Below are positions 9,361-17,823 of a stretch of DNA of 64,000 bases, piece after piece. The position numbers and the translations under genes are program-made. The stretch lies in NCBI RefSeq assembly GCF_902498915.1, contig NZ_CABVLQ010000001.1, one strand, 5' to 3'. The stretch is from Escherichia ruysiae (lineage in GTDB: Bacteria > Pseudomonadota > Gammaproteobacteria > Enterobacterales > Enterobacteriaceae). The stretch's first letter is position 1; every line of letters starts with the position of its first letter. The notes under the pieces were generated by a model. That model had not been told where the DNA came from and did not search any database. It worked only from the letters and a program-made list of their open reading frames with translations.

Positions 9361-9849
9361 ATGAGACTGACATCTAAAGGGCGCTATGCTGTGACCGCAA
9401 TGCTGGACGTTGCGCTCAACTCCGAAGCAGGCCCGGTACCGTTGGCTGATATTTCCGAACGTCAGGGAATTTCCCTTTCTTATCTGGAACAACTGTTTTC
9501 CCGTCTGCGTAAAAATGGTCTGGTTTCCAGCGTACGTGGACCAGGCGGTGGTTATCTGTTAGGCAAAGATGCCAGCAGCATCGCCGTTGGCGAAGTGATT
9601 AGCGCCGTTGACGAATCTGTAGATGCTACCCGTTGTCAGGGTAAAGGCGGCTGCCAGGGCGGCGATAAATGCCTGACCCACGCGCTGTGGCGTGATTTGA
9701 GCGACCGTCTCACCGGTTTTCTCAACAACATTACTTTAGGCGAACTGGTTAATAACCAGGAAGTGCTGGATGTGTCTGGTCGTCAGCATACTCACGACGC
9801 GCCACGCAGCCGCACACAAGACGCGATCGACGTTAAGTTACGCGCTTAA
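9361..9849 (+). CDS. iscR: IscR, Rrf2-family [2Fe-2S] regulator
   Basis: A 162-residue winged-helix regulator that senses iron-sulfur status and represses its own operon. The HTH lies near residues 25-60 (LADISERQGISLSYLEQLFS) and the cluster ligands are three cysteines in TRCQGKGGCQGGDKC. Family length is normal. It is the first gene of the isc operon. Its stop codon is followed directly by an ERIC element, which lengthens the iscR-iscS spacer to 240 bases. Confidence 0.98.
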   Translation: MRLTSKGRYAVTAMLDVALNSEAGPVPLADISERQGISLSYLEQLFSRLRKNGLVSSVRGPGGGYLLGKDASSIAVGEVISAVDESVDATRCQGKGGCQGGDKCLTHALWRDLSDRLTGFLNNITLGELVNNQEVLDVSGRQHTHDAPRSRTQDAIDVKLRA

Positions 9850-9850
9850 T

Positions 9851-9975
9851 TTAACCGTCCTGTTTCGTGTTGCATCTGCGTTGACTGCACATACTCACTC
9901 CGGTCACTTACTTATGTAAGCTCCCGGAGATTCGTAAGTTTGTCAACTTGCTGAAACCCGAAACAGTTAGGTTAA
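9851..9975 (-). repeat. ERIC (IRU) element inserted between iscR and iscS
   Basis: A 125-base imperfect palindrome with ends TTAACCGTCCTGTTTCG and CGAAACAGTTAGGTTAA. Its centre contains CTTACTTATGTAAGCTCC, and the reverse strand reads AAGTAAGTGACCGGAGTGAG, closely matching the core used for ERIC typing primers. Full-length ERIC elements are about 126 bases, so this copy is complete. Removing it leaves about 115 bases between iscR and iscS, near the spacer I recall for K-12. It would be transcribed as a long hairpin inside the isc messenger. Confidence 0.93.
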
Positions 9976-9991
9976 AGATAACAAGATATTA

Positions 9992-10055
9992 GAATCAGGC
10001 CGGGGCGTATCGCGCTCCGTAAACACGGTCGTACATCCAGCCGGTAGCCTGATTC
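9992..10055 (+). promoter_or_regulatory. iscR-iscS intercistronic RNA hairpin and RyhB target region
   Basis: Inverted arms GAATCAGGC (9992-10000) and GCCTGATTC (10047-10055) enclose a GC-rich loop region with further pairing. In E. coli, RyhB pairs near the iscS ribosome-binding site and the message downstream is degraded, while a strong structure here protects iscR. The arms are seen directly; the function is assigned from that work. Confidence 0.7.
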
Positions 10056-10089
10056 CTTGCATTGAGTGATGTACGGAGTTTATAGAGCA

Positions 10090-11304
10090 ATGAAATTACC
10101 GATTTATCTCGACTACTCCGCAACCACGCCGGTGGACCCGCGTGTTGCCGAGAAAATGATGCAGTTTATGACGATGGACGGAACCTTTGGTAACCCGGCC
10201 TCCCGTTCTCACCGTTTCGGCTGGCAGGCTGAAGAAGCCGTAGATATCGCCCGTAATCAGATTGCCGATCTGGTCGGCGCTGACCCGCGTGAAATCGTCT
10301 TTACCTCTGGTGCAACCGAATCTGACAACCTGGCGATCAAAGGTGCAGCCAACTTTTATCAGAAAAAAGGCAAGCACATCATCACCAGTAAAACTGAACA
10401 TAAAGCGGTACTGGATACTTGTCGTCAGCTGGAGCGCGAAGGTTTCGAAGTCACCTACCTGGCACCGCAGCGTAACGGTATTATCGACCTGAAAGAACTC
10501 GAAGCAGCGATGCGTGATGACACCATCCTCGTTTCCATCATGCACGTGAATAACGAAATCGGCGTGGTGCAGGATATCGCGGCTATCGGCGAAATGTGCC
10601 GTGCTCGTGGCATTATCTATCACGTTGATGCAACCCAGAGCGTGGGCAAACTGCCTATCGACCTGAGCCAGTTGAAAGTTGACCTGATGTCATTCTCCGG
10701 TCACAAAATCTATGGCCCGAAAGGTATCGGTGCGCTGTATGTGCGTCGTAAACCGCGCGTACGCATCGAAGCGCAAATGCACGGCGGTGGTCACGAGCGT
10801 GGTATGCGTTCCGGTACACTGCCTGTTCATCAGATCGTCGGTATGGGCGAAGCCTATCGCATCGCAAAAGAAGAGATGGCGACCGAGATGGAACGTCTGC
10901 GCGGTCTGCGTAACCGTCTGTGGAACGGCATCAAAGATATCGAAGAAGTTTACCTGAACGGTGACCTGGAACACGGCGCGCCGAACATTCTCAATGTCAG
11001 CTTTAACTACGTTGAAGGTGAGTCGCTGATTATGGCGCTGAAAGACCTCGCGGTTTCTTCAGGTTCCGCCTGTACGTCGGCAAGCCTTGAACCGTCCTAC
11101 GTGCTGCGCGCGCTGGGGCTGAACGACGAGCTGGCACATAGCTCTATCCGTTTCTCTTTAGGTCGTTTTACTACTGAAGAAGAGATCGACTACACCATCG
11201 AGTTAGTTCGTAAATCCATCGGTCGTCTGCGTGACCTTTCTCCGCTGTGGGAAATGTACAAGCAGGGCGTGGATCTGAACAGCATCGAATGGGCTCATCA
11301 TTAA
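10090..11304 (+). CDS. iscS: IscS, cysteine desulfurase
   Basis: A 404-residue class V aminotransferase-fold enzyme that removes sulfur from cysteine with PLP and passes it to IscU, ThiI, TusA and other acceptors. The PLP lysine is in FSGHKIYGPKG near residue 206 and the persulfide cysteine in SSGSACTSAS near residue 328. I start at MKLPIYLDYSATT, the known E. coli start, rather than an ATG eight codons upstream. The leader carries the RyhB-responsive region. Confidence 0.99.
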   Translation: MKLPIYLDYSATTPVDPRVAEKMMQFMTMDGTFGNPASRSHRFGWQAEEAVDIARNQIADLVGADPREIVFTSGATESDNLAIKGAANFYQKKGKHIITSKTEHKAVLDTCRQLEREGFEVTYLAPQRNGIIDLKELEAAMRDDTILVSIMHVNNEIGVVQDIAAIGEMCRARGIIYHVDATQSVGKLPIDLSQLKVDLMSFSGHKIYGPKGIGALYVRRKPRVRIEAQMHGGGHERGMRSGTLPVHQIVGMGEAYRIAKEEMATEMERLRGLRNRLWNGIKDIEEVYLNGDLEHGAPNILNVSFNYVEGESLIMALKDLAVSSGSACTSASLEPSYVLRALGLNDELAHSSIRFSLGRFTTEEEIDYTIELVRKSIGRLRDLSPLWEMYKQGVDLNSIEWAHH

Positions 11305-11331
11305 TCGGTATCGGAATCAGGAGAATTTATA

Positions 11332-11718
11332 ATGGCTTACAGCGAAAAAGTTATCGACCATTACGAGAATCCGCGTAACGTGGGTTCCTTTGACAATAAC
11401 GACGAGAACGTGGGCAGCGGCATGGTGGGTGCACCGGCCTGTGGCGACGTGATGAAGTTGCAGATTAAAGTCAACGATGAAGGTATCATTGAGGACGCGC
11501 GTTTTAAAACTTATGGCTGCGGTTCCGCTATCGCTTCCAGCTCCCTGGTGACCGAATGGGTGAAAGGGAAGTCTCTCGACGAAGCACAGGCGATCAAAAA
11601 CACCGATATTGCAGAAGAACTTGAACTGCCACCGGTGAAAATTCACTGTTCTATTCTGGCAGAAGACGCGATCAAAGCCGCCATTGCGGACTATAAAAGC
11701 AAACGTGAAGCAAAATAA
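11332..11718 (+). CDS. iscU: IscU, iron-sulfur cluster scaffold
   Basis: A 128-residue scaffold on which [2Fe-2S] and [4Fe-4S] clusters are built. The three cysteine ligands are in GAPACGDV, YGCGSAIASS and IHCSILAED, and the chaperone-recognition sequence LPPVKIHC near residue 99 is the binding site for HscA. It follows iscS by 27 bases with a GGAG ribosome-binding site. Confidence 0.99.
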   Translation: MAYSEKVIDHYENPRNVGSFDNNDENVGSGMVGAPACGDVMKLQIKVNDEGIIEDARFKTYGCGSAIASSSLVTEWVKGKSLDEAQAIKNTDIAEELELPPVKIHCSILAEDAIKAAIADYKSKREAK

Positions 11719-11734
11719 GAGTTGAGGTTTGGTT

Positions 11735-12058
11735 ATGTCGATTACACTGAGCGACAGTGCAGCAGCGCGAGTAAATACCTTTCTGGCTAACCGTGGTAAA
11801 GGGTTTGGCCTGCGTCTGGGCGTGAGAACCTCCGGGTGTTCAGGTATGGCTTATGTACTGGAATTTGTTGACGAACCGACGCCGGAAGACATCGTGTTTG
11901 AAGACAAAGGCGTGAAAGTCGTGGTCGATGGCAAAAGCCTGCAATTTCTGGACGGTACGCAACTGGACTTCGTAAAAGAAGGCCTGAACGAAGGGTTTAA
12001 ATTCACCAACCCGAACGTAAAAGATGAATGTGGTTGCGGCGAAAGCTTCCACGTCTGA
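11735..12058 (+). CDS. iscA: IscA, A-type iron-sulfur carrier
   Basis: A 107-residue A-type carrier protein. The three conserved cysteines are in TSGCSGMAY near residue 35 and in the C-terminal ECGCGESFHV. It receives clusters or iron and delivers them to targets, mainly [4Fe-4S] enzymes in aerobic cells. I chose the ATG at 11735, which gives the usual MSITLSD start; an upstream TTG in frame is not needed. Confidence 0.98.
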   Translation: MSITLSDSAAARVNTFLANRGKGFGLRLGVRTSGCSGMAYVLEFVDEPTPEDIVFEDKGVKVVVDGKSLQFLDGTQLDFVKEGLNEGFKFTNPNVKDECGCGESFHV

Positions 12059-12072
12059 TGCGCATACCGATA

Positions 12073-12107
12073 ACCCCACCGTGGTCGCCTGCGCGTGGGG
12101 TTTGTTT
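12073..12107 (+). terminator. Hairpin after iscA (operon attenuator)
   Basis: The arms ACCCCACCG and the CGTGGGGT sequence pair, followed by TTGTTTTA. This partial terminator separates iscRSUA from hscBA-fdx-iscX and could lower downstream expression. Confidence 0.6.
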
Positions 12108-12153
12108 TACCTGATTCGCCGCCATCGCGGCGGATCGCAGCCCTGAGAATGTT

Positions 12154-12669
12154 ATGGATTACTTCACCCTCTTTGGCTTGCCTGCCCGTTATCAACTCGA
12201 TACCCAGGCACTGAGCCTGCGTTTTCAGGATCTACAACGTCAGTATCATCCTGATAAATTCGCCAGCGGAAGCCAGGCGGAACAACTCGCCGCCGTACAG
12301 CAATCCGCAACCATTAACCAGGCATGGCAAACGCTGCGTCATCCATTGATGCGGGCAGAATACCTGCTTTCATTGCACGGTTTTGATCTCGCCAGCGAGC
12401 AGCATACTGTGCGCGACACCGCGTTCCTGATGGAACAGTTGGAACTGCGTGAAGAACTGGACGAGATCGAACAGGCGAAAGACGAAGCGCGGCTGGAAAG
12501 CTTTATCAAACGCGTTAAAAAGATGTTTGATACGCGCCATCAGTTGATGGTTGAACAGTTAGACAACGAGACGTGGGACGCGGCGGCGGATACCGTGCGT
12601 AAGCTGCGTTTTCTCGATAAACTGCGAAGCAGTGCCGAACAACTCGAAGAAAAACTGCTCGATTTTTAA
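12154..12669 (+). CDS. hscB: HscB, J-domain co-chaperone
   Basis: A 171-residue protein with an N-terminal J domain (residues 1-75, containing YHPDKF with the HPD triad) and a C-terminal three-helix IscU-binding domain. It brings IscU to HscA and stimulates its ATPase. The gene is followed by hscA 16 bases later and belongs to the second half of the isc operon. Confidence 0.98.
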   Translation: MDYFTLFGLPARYQLDTQALSLRFQDLQRQYHPDKFASGSQAEQLAAVQQSATINQAWQTLRHPLMRAEYLLSLHGFDLASEQHTVRDTAFLMEQLELREELDEIEQAKDEARLESFIKRVKKMFDTRHQLMVEQLDNETWDAAADTVRKLRFLDKLRSSAEQLEEKLLDF

Positions 12670-12685
12670 TTTCTGGAAGCTAAAC

Positions 12686-14536
12686 ATGGCCTTATTACAA
12701 ATTAGTGAACCTGGTTTGAGTGCTGCGCCGCATCAGCGTCGTCTGGCGGCTGGTATCGACCTGGGCACAACCAACTCGCTGGTGGCGACAGTACGCAGCG
12801 GTCAGGCCGAAACGTTAGCCGACCATGAAGGCCGTCACCTGCTGCCGTCTGTTGTTCACTATCAACAGCAAGGGCATTCGGTGGGTTATGACGCGCGTAC
12901 TAACGCAGCGTGTGACACCGCCAACACCATTAGTTCTGTTAAACGCCTGATGGGGCGCTCGCTGGCTGATATCCAGCAACGCTATCCACATCTGCCTTAT
13001 CAATTCCAGGCCAGCGAAAACGGCCTGCCGATGATTGAAACGGCGGCGGGGCTGCTGAACCCGGTGCGCGTTTCTGCGGACATCCTCAAAGCACTGGCGG
13101 CGCGGGCAACTGAAGCCCTGGCAGGCGAGCTGGACGGTGTAGTTATCACCGTTCCGGCGTACTTTGACGATGCCCAGCGTCAGGGCACCAAAGACGCGGC
13201 GCGTCTGGCAGGGTTGCATGTTCTGCGCTTACTTAACGAACCGACCGCTGCGGCTATCGCCTACGGGCTGGATTCCGGTCAGGAAGGCGTGATCGCCGTT
13301 TATGACCTCGGCGGCGGGACGTTTGATATTTCCATTCTGCGCTTAAGTCGCGGCGTGTTCGAAGTGCTGGCGACCGGCGGTGATTCCGCGCTCGGCGGCG
13401 ATGACTTTGACCATCTGCTGGCAGATTACATTCGCGAGCAGGCGGGCATTCCTGACCGTAGCGATAACCGTGTTCAGCGTGAACTGCTGGATGCCGCCAT
13501 TGCTGCCAAAATCGCGCTGAGCGATGCGGATTCTGTGACCGTTAACGTCGCTGGCTGGCAGGGCGAAATCAGCCGCGAACAATTCAACAAACTGATCGCA
13601 CCGCTGGTTAAACGGACCTTACTGGCCTGTCGTCGTGCGTTGAAAGATGCGGGTGTTGAGGCTGATGAAGTCCTGGAAGTGGTGATGGTTGGCGGTTCTA
13701 CCCGTGTGCCGCTGGTGCGTGAACGGGTAGGCGAATTTTTCGGTCGTCCGCCGCTGACTTCCATCGATCCGGATAAAGTCGTCGCTATTGGTGCGGCGAT
13801 TCAGGCGGATATTCTGGTGGGTAACAAGCCGGACAGCGAAATGCTGTTGCTGGATGTGATCCCGCTGTCGCTGGGCCTCGAGACCATGGGCGGCCTGGTG
13901 GAGAAAGTGATCCCGCGTAATACCACGATTCCGGTGGCCCGCGCCCAGGATTTCACCACCTTTAAAGATGGTCAGACGGCGATGTCTATCCATGTAATGC
14001 AGGGTGAGCGCGAACTGGTGCAGGACTGCCGCTCGCTGGCGCGTTTTGCGCTGCGTGGTATTCCGGCGCTACCGGCTGGCGGCGCGCATATTCGCGTGAC
14101 GTTCCAGGTCGATGCCGACGGTCTTTTGAGCGTGACGGCGATGGAGAAATCCACCGGCGTTGAGGCGTCTATTCAGGTCAAACCTTCTTACGGTCTGACC
14201 GATAGCGAAATCGCTTCGATGATCAAAGACTCAATGAGCTATGCCGAGCAGGACGTAAAAGCCCGAATGCTGGCAGAACAAAAAGTAGAAGCGGCGCGTG
14301 TGCTGGAAAGTCTGCACGGCGCGCTGGCTGCTGATGCCGCGCTGTTAAGTGCCGCAGAGCGTCAGGTTATTGACGATGCTGCCGCTCACCTGAGTGAAGT
14401 GGCGCAGGGCGATGATGTTGATGCCATTGAACAAGCGATTAAAAACGTAGACAAACAAACCCAGGATTTCGCCGCTCGCCGCATGGACCAGTCGGTTCGT
14501 CGTGCGCTGAAAGGCCATTCCGTGGACGAGGTTTAA
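12686..14536 (+). CDS. hscA: HscA, specialised Hsp70 for Fe-S transfer
   Basis: A 616-residue Hsp70 with actin-like ATPase domain (GIDLGTTNSLVA near residue 20, VYDLGGGTFDIS near residue 205, VVMVGGSTRVPLVR near residue 330) and a C-terminal substrate domain. It binds the LPPVK loop of IscU and drives cluster release. The start MALLQISEPG at 12686 is chosen over a frame extension into hscB, because it restores the E. coli length and follows CTGGAAGC. Confidence 0.98.
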   Translation: MALLQISEPGLSAAPHQRRLAAGIDLGTTNSLVATVRSGQAETLADHEGRHLLPSVVHYQQQGHSVGYDARTNAACDTANTISSVKRLMGRSLADIQQRYPHLPYQFQASENGLPMIETAAGLLNPVRVSADILKALAARATEALAGELDGVVITVPAYFDDAQRQGTKDAARLAGLHVLRLLNEPTAAAIAYGLDSGQEGVIAVYDLGGGTFDISILRLSRGVFEVLATGGDSALGGDDFDHLLADYIREQAGIPDRSDNRVQRELLDAAIAAKIALSDADSVTVNVAGWQGEISREQFNKLIAPLVKRTLLACRRALKDAGVEADEVLEVVMVGGSTRVPLVRERVGEFFGRPPLTSIDPDKVVAIGAAIQADILVGNKPDSEMLLLDVIPLSLGLETMGGLVEKVIPRNTTIPVARAQDFTTFKDGQTAMSIHVMQGERELVQDCRSLARFALRGIPALPAGGAHIRVTFQVDADGLLSVTAMEKSTGVEASIQVKPSYGLTDSEIASMIKDSMSYAEQDVKARMLAEQKVEAARVLESLHGALAADAALLSAAERQVIDDAAAHLSEVAQGDDVDAIEQAIKNVDKQTQDFAARRMDQSVRRALKGHSVDEV

Positions 14537-14537
14537 T

Positions 14538-14873
14538 ATGCCAAAGATTGTTATTTTGCCTCATCAGGATCTCTGCCCTGATGGCGCTGTTCTGGAAGCG
14601 AATAGCGGTGAAACCATTCTCGACGTTGCGCTGCGTAACGGTATCGAGATTGAACACGCCTGTGAAAAATCCTGTGCTTGCACCACCTGCCACTGCATCG
14701 TGCGTGAAGGTTTTGACTCGCTGCCGGAAAGTTCTGAGCAGGAAGACGACATGCTGGACAAAGCCTGGGGACTGGAGCCGGAAAGCCGTTTAAGCTGCCA
14801 GGCGCGTGTCACTGACGAAGATTTAGTGGTCGAAATTCCGCGTTACACTATCAACCATGCGCGTGAGCATTAA
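14538..14873 (+). CDS. fdx: Fdx, adrenodoxin-type [2Fe-2S] ferredoxin
   Basis: A 111-residue ferredoxin. The four cysteine ligands are in CEKSCACTTC and LSCQAR. It supplies electrons for cluster assembly on IscU and binds IscS. The ATG lies one base after the hscA stop, indicating translational coupling. Confidence 0.98.
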   Translation: MPKIVILPHQDLCPDGAVLEANSGETILDVALRNGIEIEHACEKSCACTTCHCIVREGFDSLPESSEQEDDMLDKAWGLEPESRLSCQARVTDEDLVVEIPRYTINHAREH

Positions 14874-14884
14874 CAGAGGTTAGT

Positions 14885-15085
14885 ATGGGACTTAAGTGGA
14901 CCGATAGCCGCGAAATTGGCGAAGCACTGTACGATGCGTATCCCGATCTCGACCCGAAAACGGTTCGATTCACCGATATGCATCAGTGGATTTGCGAGCT
15001 GGAAGATTTCGACGACGACCCGCAGGCATCTAACGAGAAAATCCTCGAAGCGATTTTGTTAGTCTGGCTGGACGAAGCTGAGTGA
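14885..15085 (+). CDS. iscX: IscX, small acidic isc protein
   Basis: A 66-residue acidic protein (LKWTDSREIGEALYDAYPDL) that binds IscS and iron and tunes the rate of cluster assembly. It is the last gene of the isc operon and is followed by a terminator hairpin. Confidence 0.97.
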   Translation: MGLKWTDSREIGEALYDAYPDLDPKTVRFTDMHQWICELEDFDDDPQASNEKILEAILLVWLDEAE

Positions 15086-15089
15086 ATAA

Positions 15090-15117
15090 ACGGGCTGCCT
15101 GGGGTAGCCCGTTTTGC
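15090..15117 (+). terminator. Terminator after iscX
   Basis: Arms CGGGCTGCC and GGTAGCCCG pair around TGG and are followed by TTTTGCTGTT, a rho-independent terminator closing the isc operon just before pepB. Confidence 0.85.
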
Positions 15118-15142
15118 TGTTAAACAAATAAGGATAACTAAA

Positions 15143-16426
15143 ATGACAGAAGCGATGAAAATTACCCTCTCTACCCAACCTGCCGACGCGCGCTGGGGAG
15201 AAAAAGCGACTTACAGCATTAATAATGATGGCATTACCCTGCATTTGAACGGGGCAGACGATCTGGGGCTGATCCAACGTGCAGCGCGCAAAATTGACGG
15301 TCTGGGCATCAAACATGTTCAGCTAAGCGGTGAAGGCTGGGATGCGGATCGTTGTTGGGCATTCTGGCAAGGTTACAAAGCTCCGAAAGGCACGCGTAAA
15401 GTAGAGTGGCCGGATCTGGACGATGCCCAACGCCAGGAACTGGATAATCGTATAATGATCATCGACTGGGTGCGTGACACCATCAACGCACCGGCGGAAG
15501 AACTGGGGCCATCACAACTGGCACAGCGTGCTGTTGATCTGATCAGCAACGTCGCAGGCGATCGTGTGACTTATCGGATCACCAAAGGCGAAGATCTACG
15601 CGAACAAGGCTATATGGGGCTGCACACCGTCGGACGCGGTTCAGAACGTTCGCCGGTATTGCTGGCGCTGGATTACAACCCAACTGGCGATAAAGAAGCG
15701 CCAGTGTACGCGTGCCTGGTTGGTAAAGGCATCACCTTTGATTCCGGCGGCTACAGCATCAAACAGACCGCATTTATGGACTCGATGAAGTCGGACATGG
15801 GCGGCGCGGCAACGGTTACCGGGGCGCTGGCGTTTGCCATTACGCGCGGACTGAACAAGCGCGTGAAGCTGTTCCTCTGCTGTGCGGATAACCTGATCAG
15901 CGGCAACGCGTTCAAACTGGGCGATATTATTACCTATCGCAACGGTAAAAAAGTCGAAGTGATGAACACCGATGCCGAAGGGCGTCTGGTGCTGGCCGAT
16001 GGCCTGATTGATGCCAGTGCGCAGAAACCGGAACTGATCATTGATGCGGCGACCCTCACCGGGGCGGCGAAAACTGCGCTGGGTAATGATTATCACGCGC
16101 TGTTCAGTTTTGACGATGCGCTTGCCGGTCGCTTGCTGGCGAGTGCCGCGCAGGAGAATGAACCGTTCTGGCGTCTGCCGCTGGCGGAGTTCCACCGCAG
16201 CCAGCTGCCGTCTAACTTTGCGGAACTGAACAATACCGGAAGCGCGGCGTATCCGGCAGGCGCGAGCACGGCGGCGGGCTTCCTGTCGCACTTTGTTGAG
16301 AACTATCAGCAAGGCTGGCTGCATATCGACTGCTCGGCGACTTACCGTAAATCGCCGGTTGAACAGTGGTCTGCGGGCGCGACCGGGCTAGGTGTGCGCA
16401 CGATTGCTAATCTGTTAACGGCGTAA
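15143..16426 (+). CDS. pepB: PepB, M17 leucyl aminopeptidase
   Basis: A 427-residue cytosolic aminopeptidase B of family M17. Metal and catalytic residues lie in GKGITFDSGGYSIK (near residue 195) and the family signature NTDAEGRLVLADGL near residue 275. The N-terminal 130 residues are the regulatory domain. It cleaves N-terminal residues from peptides, with broad specificity. Length matches K-12. Confidence 0.97.
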   Translation: MTEAMKITLSTQPADARWGEKATYSINNDGITLHLNGADDLGLIQRAARKIDGLGIKHVQLSGEGWDADRCWAFWQGYKAPKGTRKVEWPDLDDAQRQELDNRIMIIDWVRDTINAPAEELGPSQLAQRAVDLISNVAGDRVTYRITKGEDLREQGYMGLHTVGRGSERSPVLLALDYNPTGDKEAPVYACLVGKGITFDSGGYSIKQTAFMDSMKSDMGGAATVTGALAFAITRGLNKRVKLFLCCADNLISGNAFKLGDIITYRNGKKVEVMNTDAEGRLVLADGLIDASAQKPELIIDAATLTGAAKTALGNDYHALFSFDDALAGRLLASAAQENEPFWRLPLAEFHRSQLPSNFAELNNTGSAAYPAGASTAAGFLSHFVENYQQGWLHIDCSATYRKSPVEQWSAGATGLGVRTIANLLTA

Positions 16427-16432
16427 ACTAAT

Positions 16433-16533
<101 letters not shown>

Positions 16534-16567
16534 TTGTGCCCCGAACGTTGAATGAATTGTGGTTCTT

Positions 16568-17344
16568 ATGTCCGAAACAAAAAACGAACTTGAAGACCTG
16601 CTGGAAAAAGCAGCAACCGAACCGGCGCACCGCCCGGCCTTTTTCCGTACTCTACTGGAATCCACCGTCTGGGTGCCGGGTACGGCGGCGCAGGGCGAGG
16701 CTGTGGTTGAAGATAGCGCGCTTGATTTACAGCACTGGGAAAAAGAAGACGGCACCAGCGTCATTCCTTTTTTTACCTCGTTAGAAGCACTTCAACAGGC
16801 GGTTGAAGACGAACAGGCATTTGTCGTAATGCCCGTTCGCACATTGTTTGAGATGACCCTTGGCGAAACGCTCTTCCTTAATGCCAAACTGCCAACCGGT
16901 AAAGAATTTATGCCGCGTGAAATCAGTTTGTTGATTGGTGAAGAAGGAAATCCGCTGAGCAGCCAGGAAGTACTGGAGGGCGGTGAATCGCTGATATTAT
17001 CGGAAGTCGCAGAGCCGCCAGCACAAATGATTGATTCACTCACTACCTTATTTAAAACCATTAAGCCGGTGAAGCGCGCTTTCATTTGTTCAATTAAAGA
17101 GAGCGAAGAGGCACAGCCTAATTTGCTTATTGGCATTGAAGCCGATGGTGATATCGAAGAAATTATTCAGGCGGCGGGAAGTGTAGCGACCGATACATTA
17201 CCTGGCGATGAACCTATTGATATTTGCCAGGTGAAAAAAGGGGAAAAAGGAATTAGCCACTTTATTACCGAACATATTGCGCCATTCTATGAACGTCGCT
17301 GGGGTGGATTTCTGCGTGATTTTAAACAGAATCGGATAATCTAA
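16568..17344 (+). CDS. sseB: SseB, serine-sensitivity enhancing protein B
   Basis: A 258-residue soluble acidic protein of the SseB family, whose expression in E. coli enhances serine sensitivity. Its biochemical role is unknown. N-terminal and C-terminal SseB regions are joined near residue 125. I start at MSETKNELEDL rather than three codons earlier. Not related to the Salmonella secretion effector of the same symbol. Confidence 0.93.
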   Translation: MSETKNELEDLLEKAATEPAHRPAFFRTLLESTVWVPGTAAQGEAVVEDSALDLQHWEKEDGTSVIPFFTSLEALQQAVEDEQAFVVMPVRTLFEMTLGETLFLNAKLPTGKEFMPREISLLIGEEGNPLSSQEVLEGGESLILSEVAEPPAQMIDSLTTLFKTIKPVKRAFICSIKESEEAQPNLLIGIEADGDIEEIIQAAGSVATDTLPGDEPIDICQVKKGEKGISHFITEHIAPFYERRWGGFLRDFKQNRII

Positions 17345-17347
17345 AAT

Positions 17348-17370
17348 ATGCCGCCCAAAAGGGCGGCATT
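17348..17370. terminator. Bidirectional hairpin between sseB and timP
   Basis: Arms ATGCCGCCC and GGGCGGCAT are perfectly complementary around AAAAG. It lies just after sseB and just beyond the stop codon of timP on the other strand, so it may end both transcripts. There is no long T run on either side. Confidence 0.6.
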
Positions 17371-17375
17371 CGGGC

Positions 17376-17501
17376 TTACTTGCTGCTCTGAAGGATGTTA
17401 GCCACCAGTAAATTATTACCAGAGAGACTCCGGTTATTATTTACTTCGGAAAACAGCGCACCAGAAACAATAAGTACGATACAAAAGCACCGTATCTTCA
17501 T
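17376..17501 (-). CDS. timP: TimP-like small toxic membrane protein
   Basis: A 41-residue frame on the minus strand reads MKIRCFCIVLIVSGALFSEV at its start and ends in LQSSK. Residues 1-18 look like a Sec signal peptide or membrane segment (KIR, hydrophobic core, small residues before the possible cleavage site). In Salmonella, TimP is a short signal-peptide-bearing protein that damages the inner membrane and is encoded opposite the TimR (RyfA) RNA at this sseB-sseA locus. Position, size and topology fit. An in-frame ATG four codons upstream is possible; neither start has a clear ribosome-binding site, consistent with tight translational control. Recognised by context and memory, not by alignment. 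Confidence 0.7.
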   Translation of the reverse strand: MKIRCFCIVLIVSGALFSEVNNNRSLSGNNLLVANILQSSK

Positions 17502-17689
17502 TGTGCGGTCCATGCGAAGACCGCATCACGACAGCACCACTGGCGATATTGCCGCGATAGCAAGCACTGAGACGCGCTTGCCTTAACGGTCGCGGAACAT
17601 CCTTTCCTTAAGCCAGCGCCCGCTTGCGAGACGGCGGAAAGGGCCGCAGTGGATAATACACTAACAGAACAATAATAACTCTCTTTTGC
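17502..17689 (-). promoter_or_regulatory. Long leader region upstream of timP
   Basis: About 190 bases lie between timP and the divergent small RNA promoter. On the plus strand this stretch contains ctgagacgcgcttgc (17567-17581), identical to the 5' end of the first small RNA. The timP leader RNA would therefore carry the exact complement of that RNA. A GGAAAGGGCCGC block near 17636 also resembles the RNA body. Confidence 0.55.
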
Positions 17690-17724
17690 TTGACAAAAAG
17701 AGAGTTACTGGCGAGTATTGTCTC

Positions 17725-17823
17725 CGCTGAGACGCGCTTGCATTACTACGGTAATACAACCTGCTGGAAAGGCCGCGAACCAAACCGGCAACAAATAACC
17801 GCCTGATTTTGGCGGTTTTTTGT
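17725..17823 (+). ncRNA. timR: TimR/RyfA-family small RNA, copy 1
   Basis: A probable promoter has TTGACA at 17690-17695 and GAGTAT about 17 bases later, so transcription should start near 17725. The RNA begins with ctgagacgcgcttgc and contains GTAATACAACCTGCTGGAAA. It ends at a terminator with arms AACCGCC and GGCGGTT followed by T residues at 17798-17823. It lies in the sseB-sseA interval where K-12 RyfA is annotated, and is divergent from timP. The ends are inferred; the K-12 annotation is longer on the 5' side. Confidence 0.7.

Noticed and set aside
9851..9975. The iscR-iscS palindrome considered as a second REP element or riboswitch
   Set aside because: Length, terminal arms and the central CTTACTTATGTAAG match ERIC rather than REP, and no ligand-binding RNA fold was recognised.
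12632..12685. An 18-codon N-terminal extension of HscA overlapping hscB
   Set aside because: The extension would overlap the hscB end and gives an unusual N-terminus. The internal ATG at 12686 has the known start and length.
17379..17586. A 63-codon plus-strand frame in the sseB-sseA spacer (17395-17586)
   Set aside because: It lacks a convincing start signal and lies antisense to timP and its leader. The minus-strand TimP-like frame and the RNA structures explain the region better.
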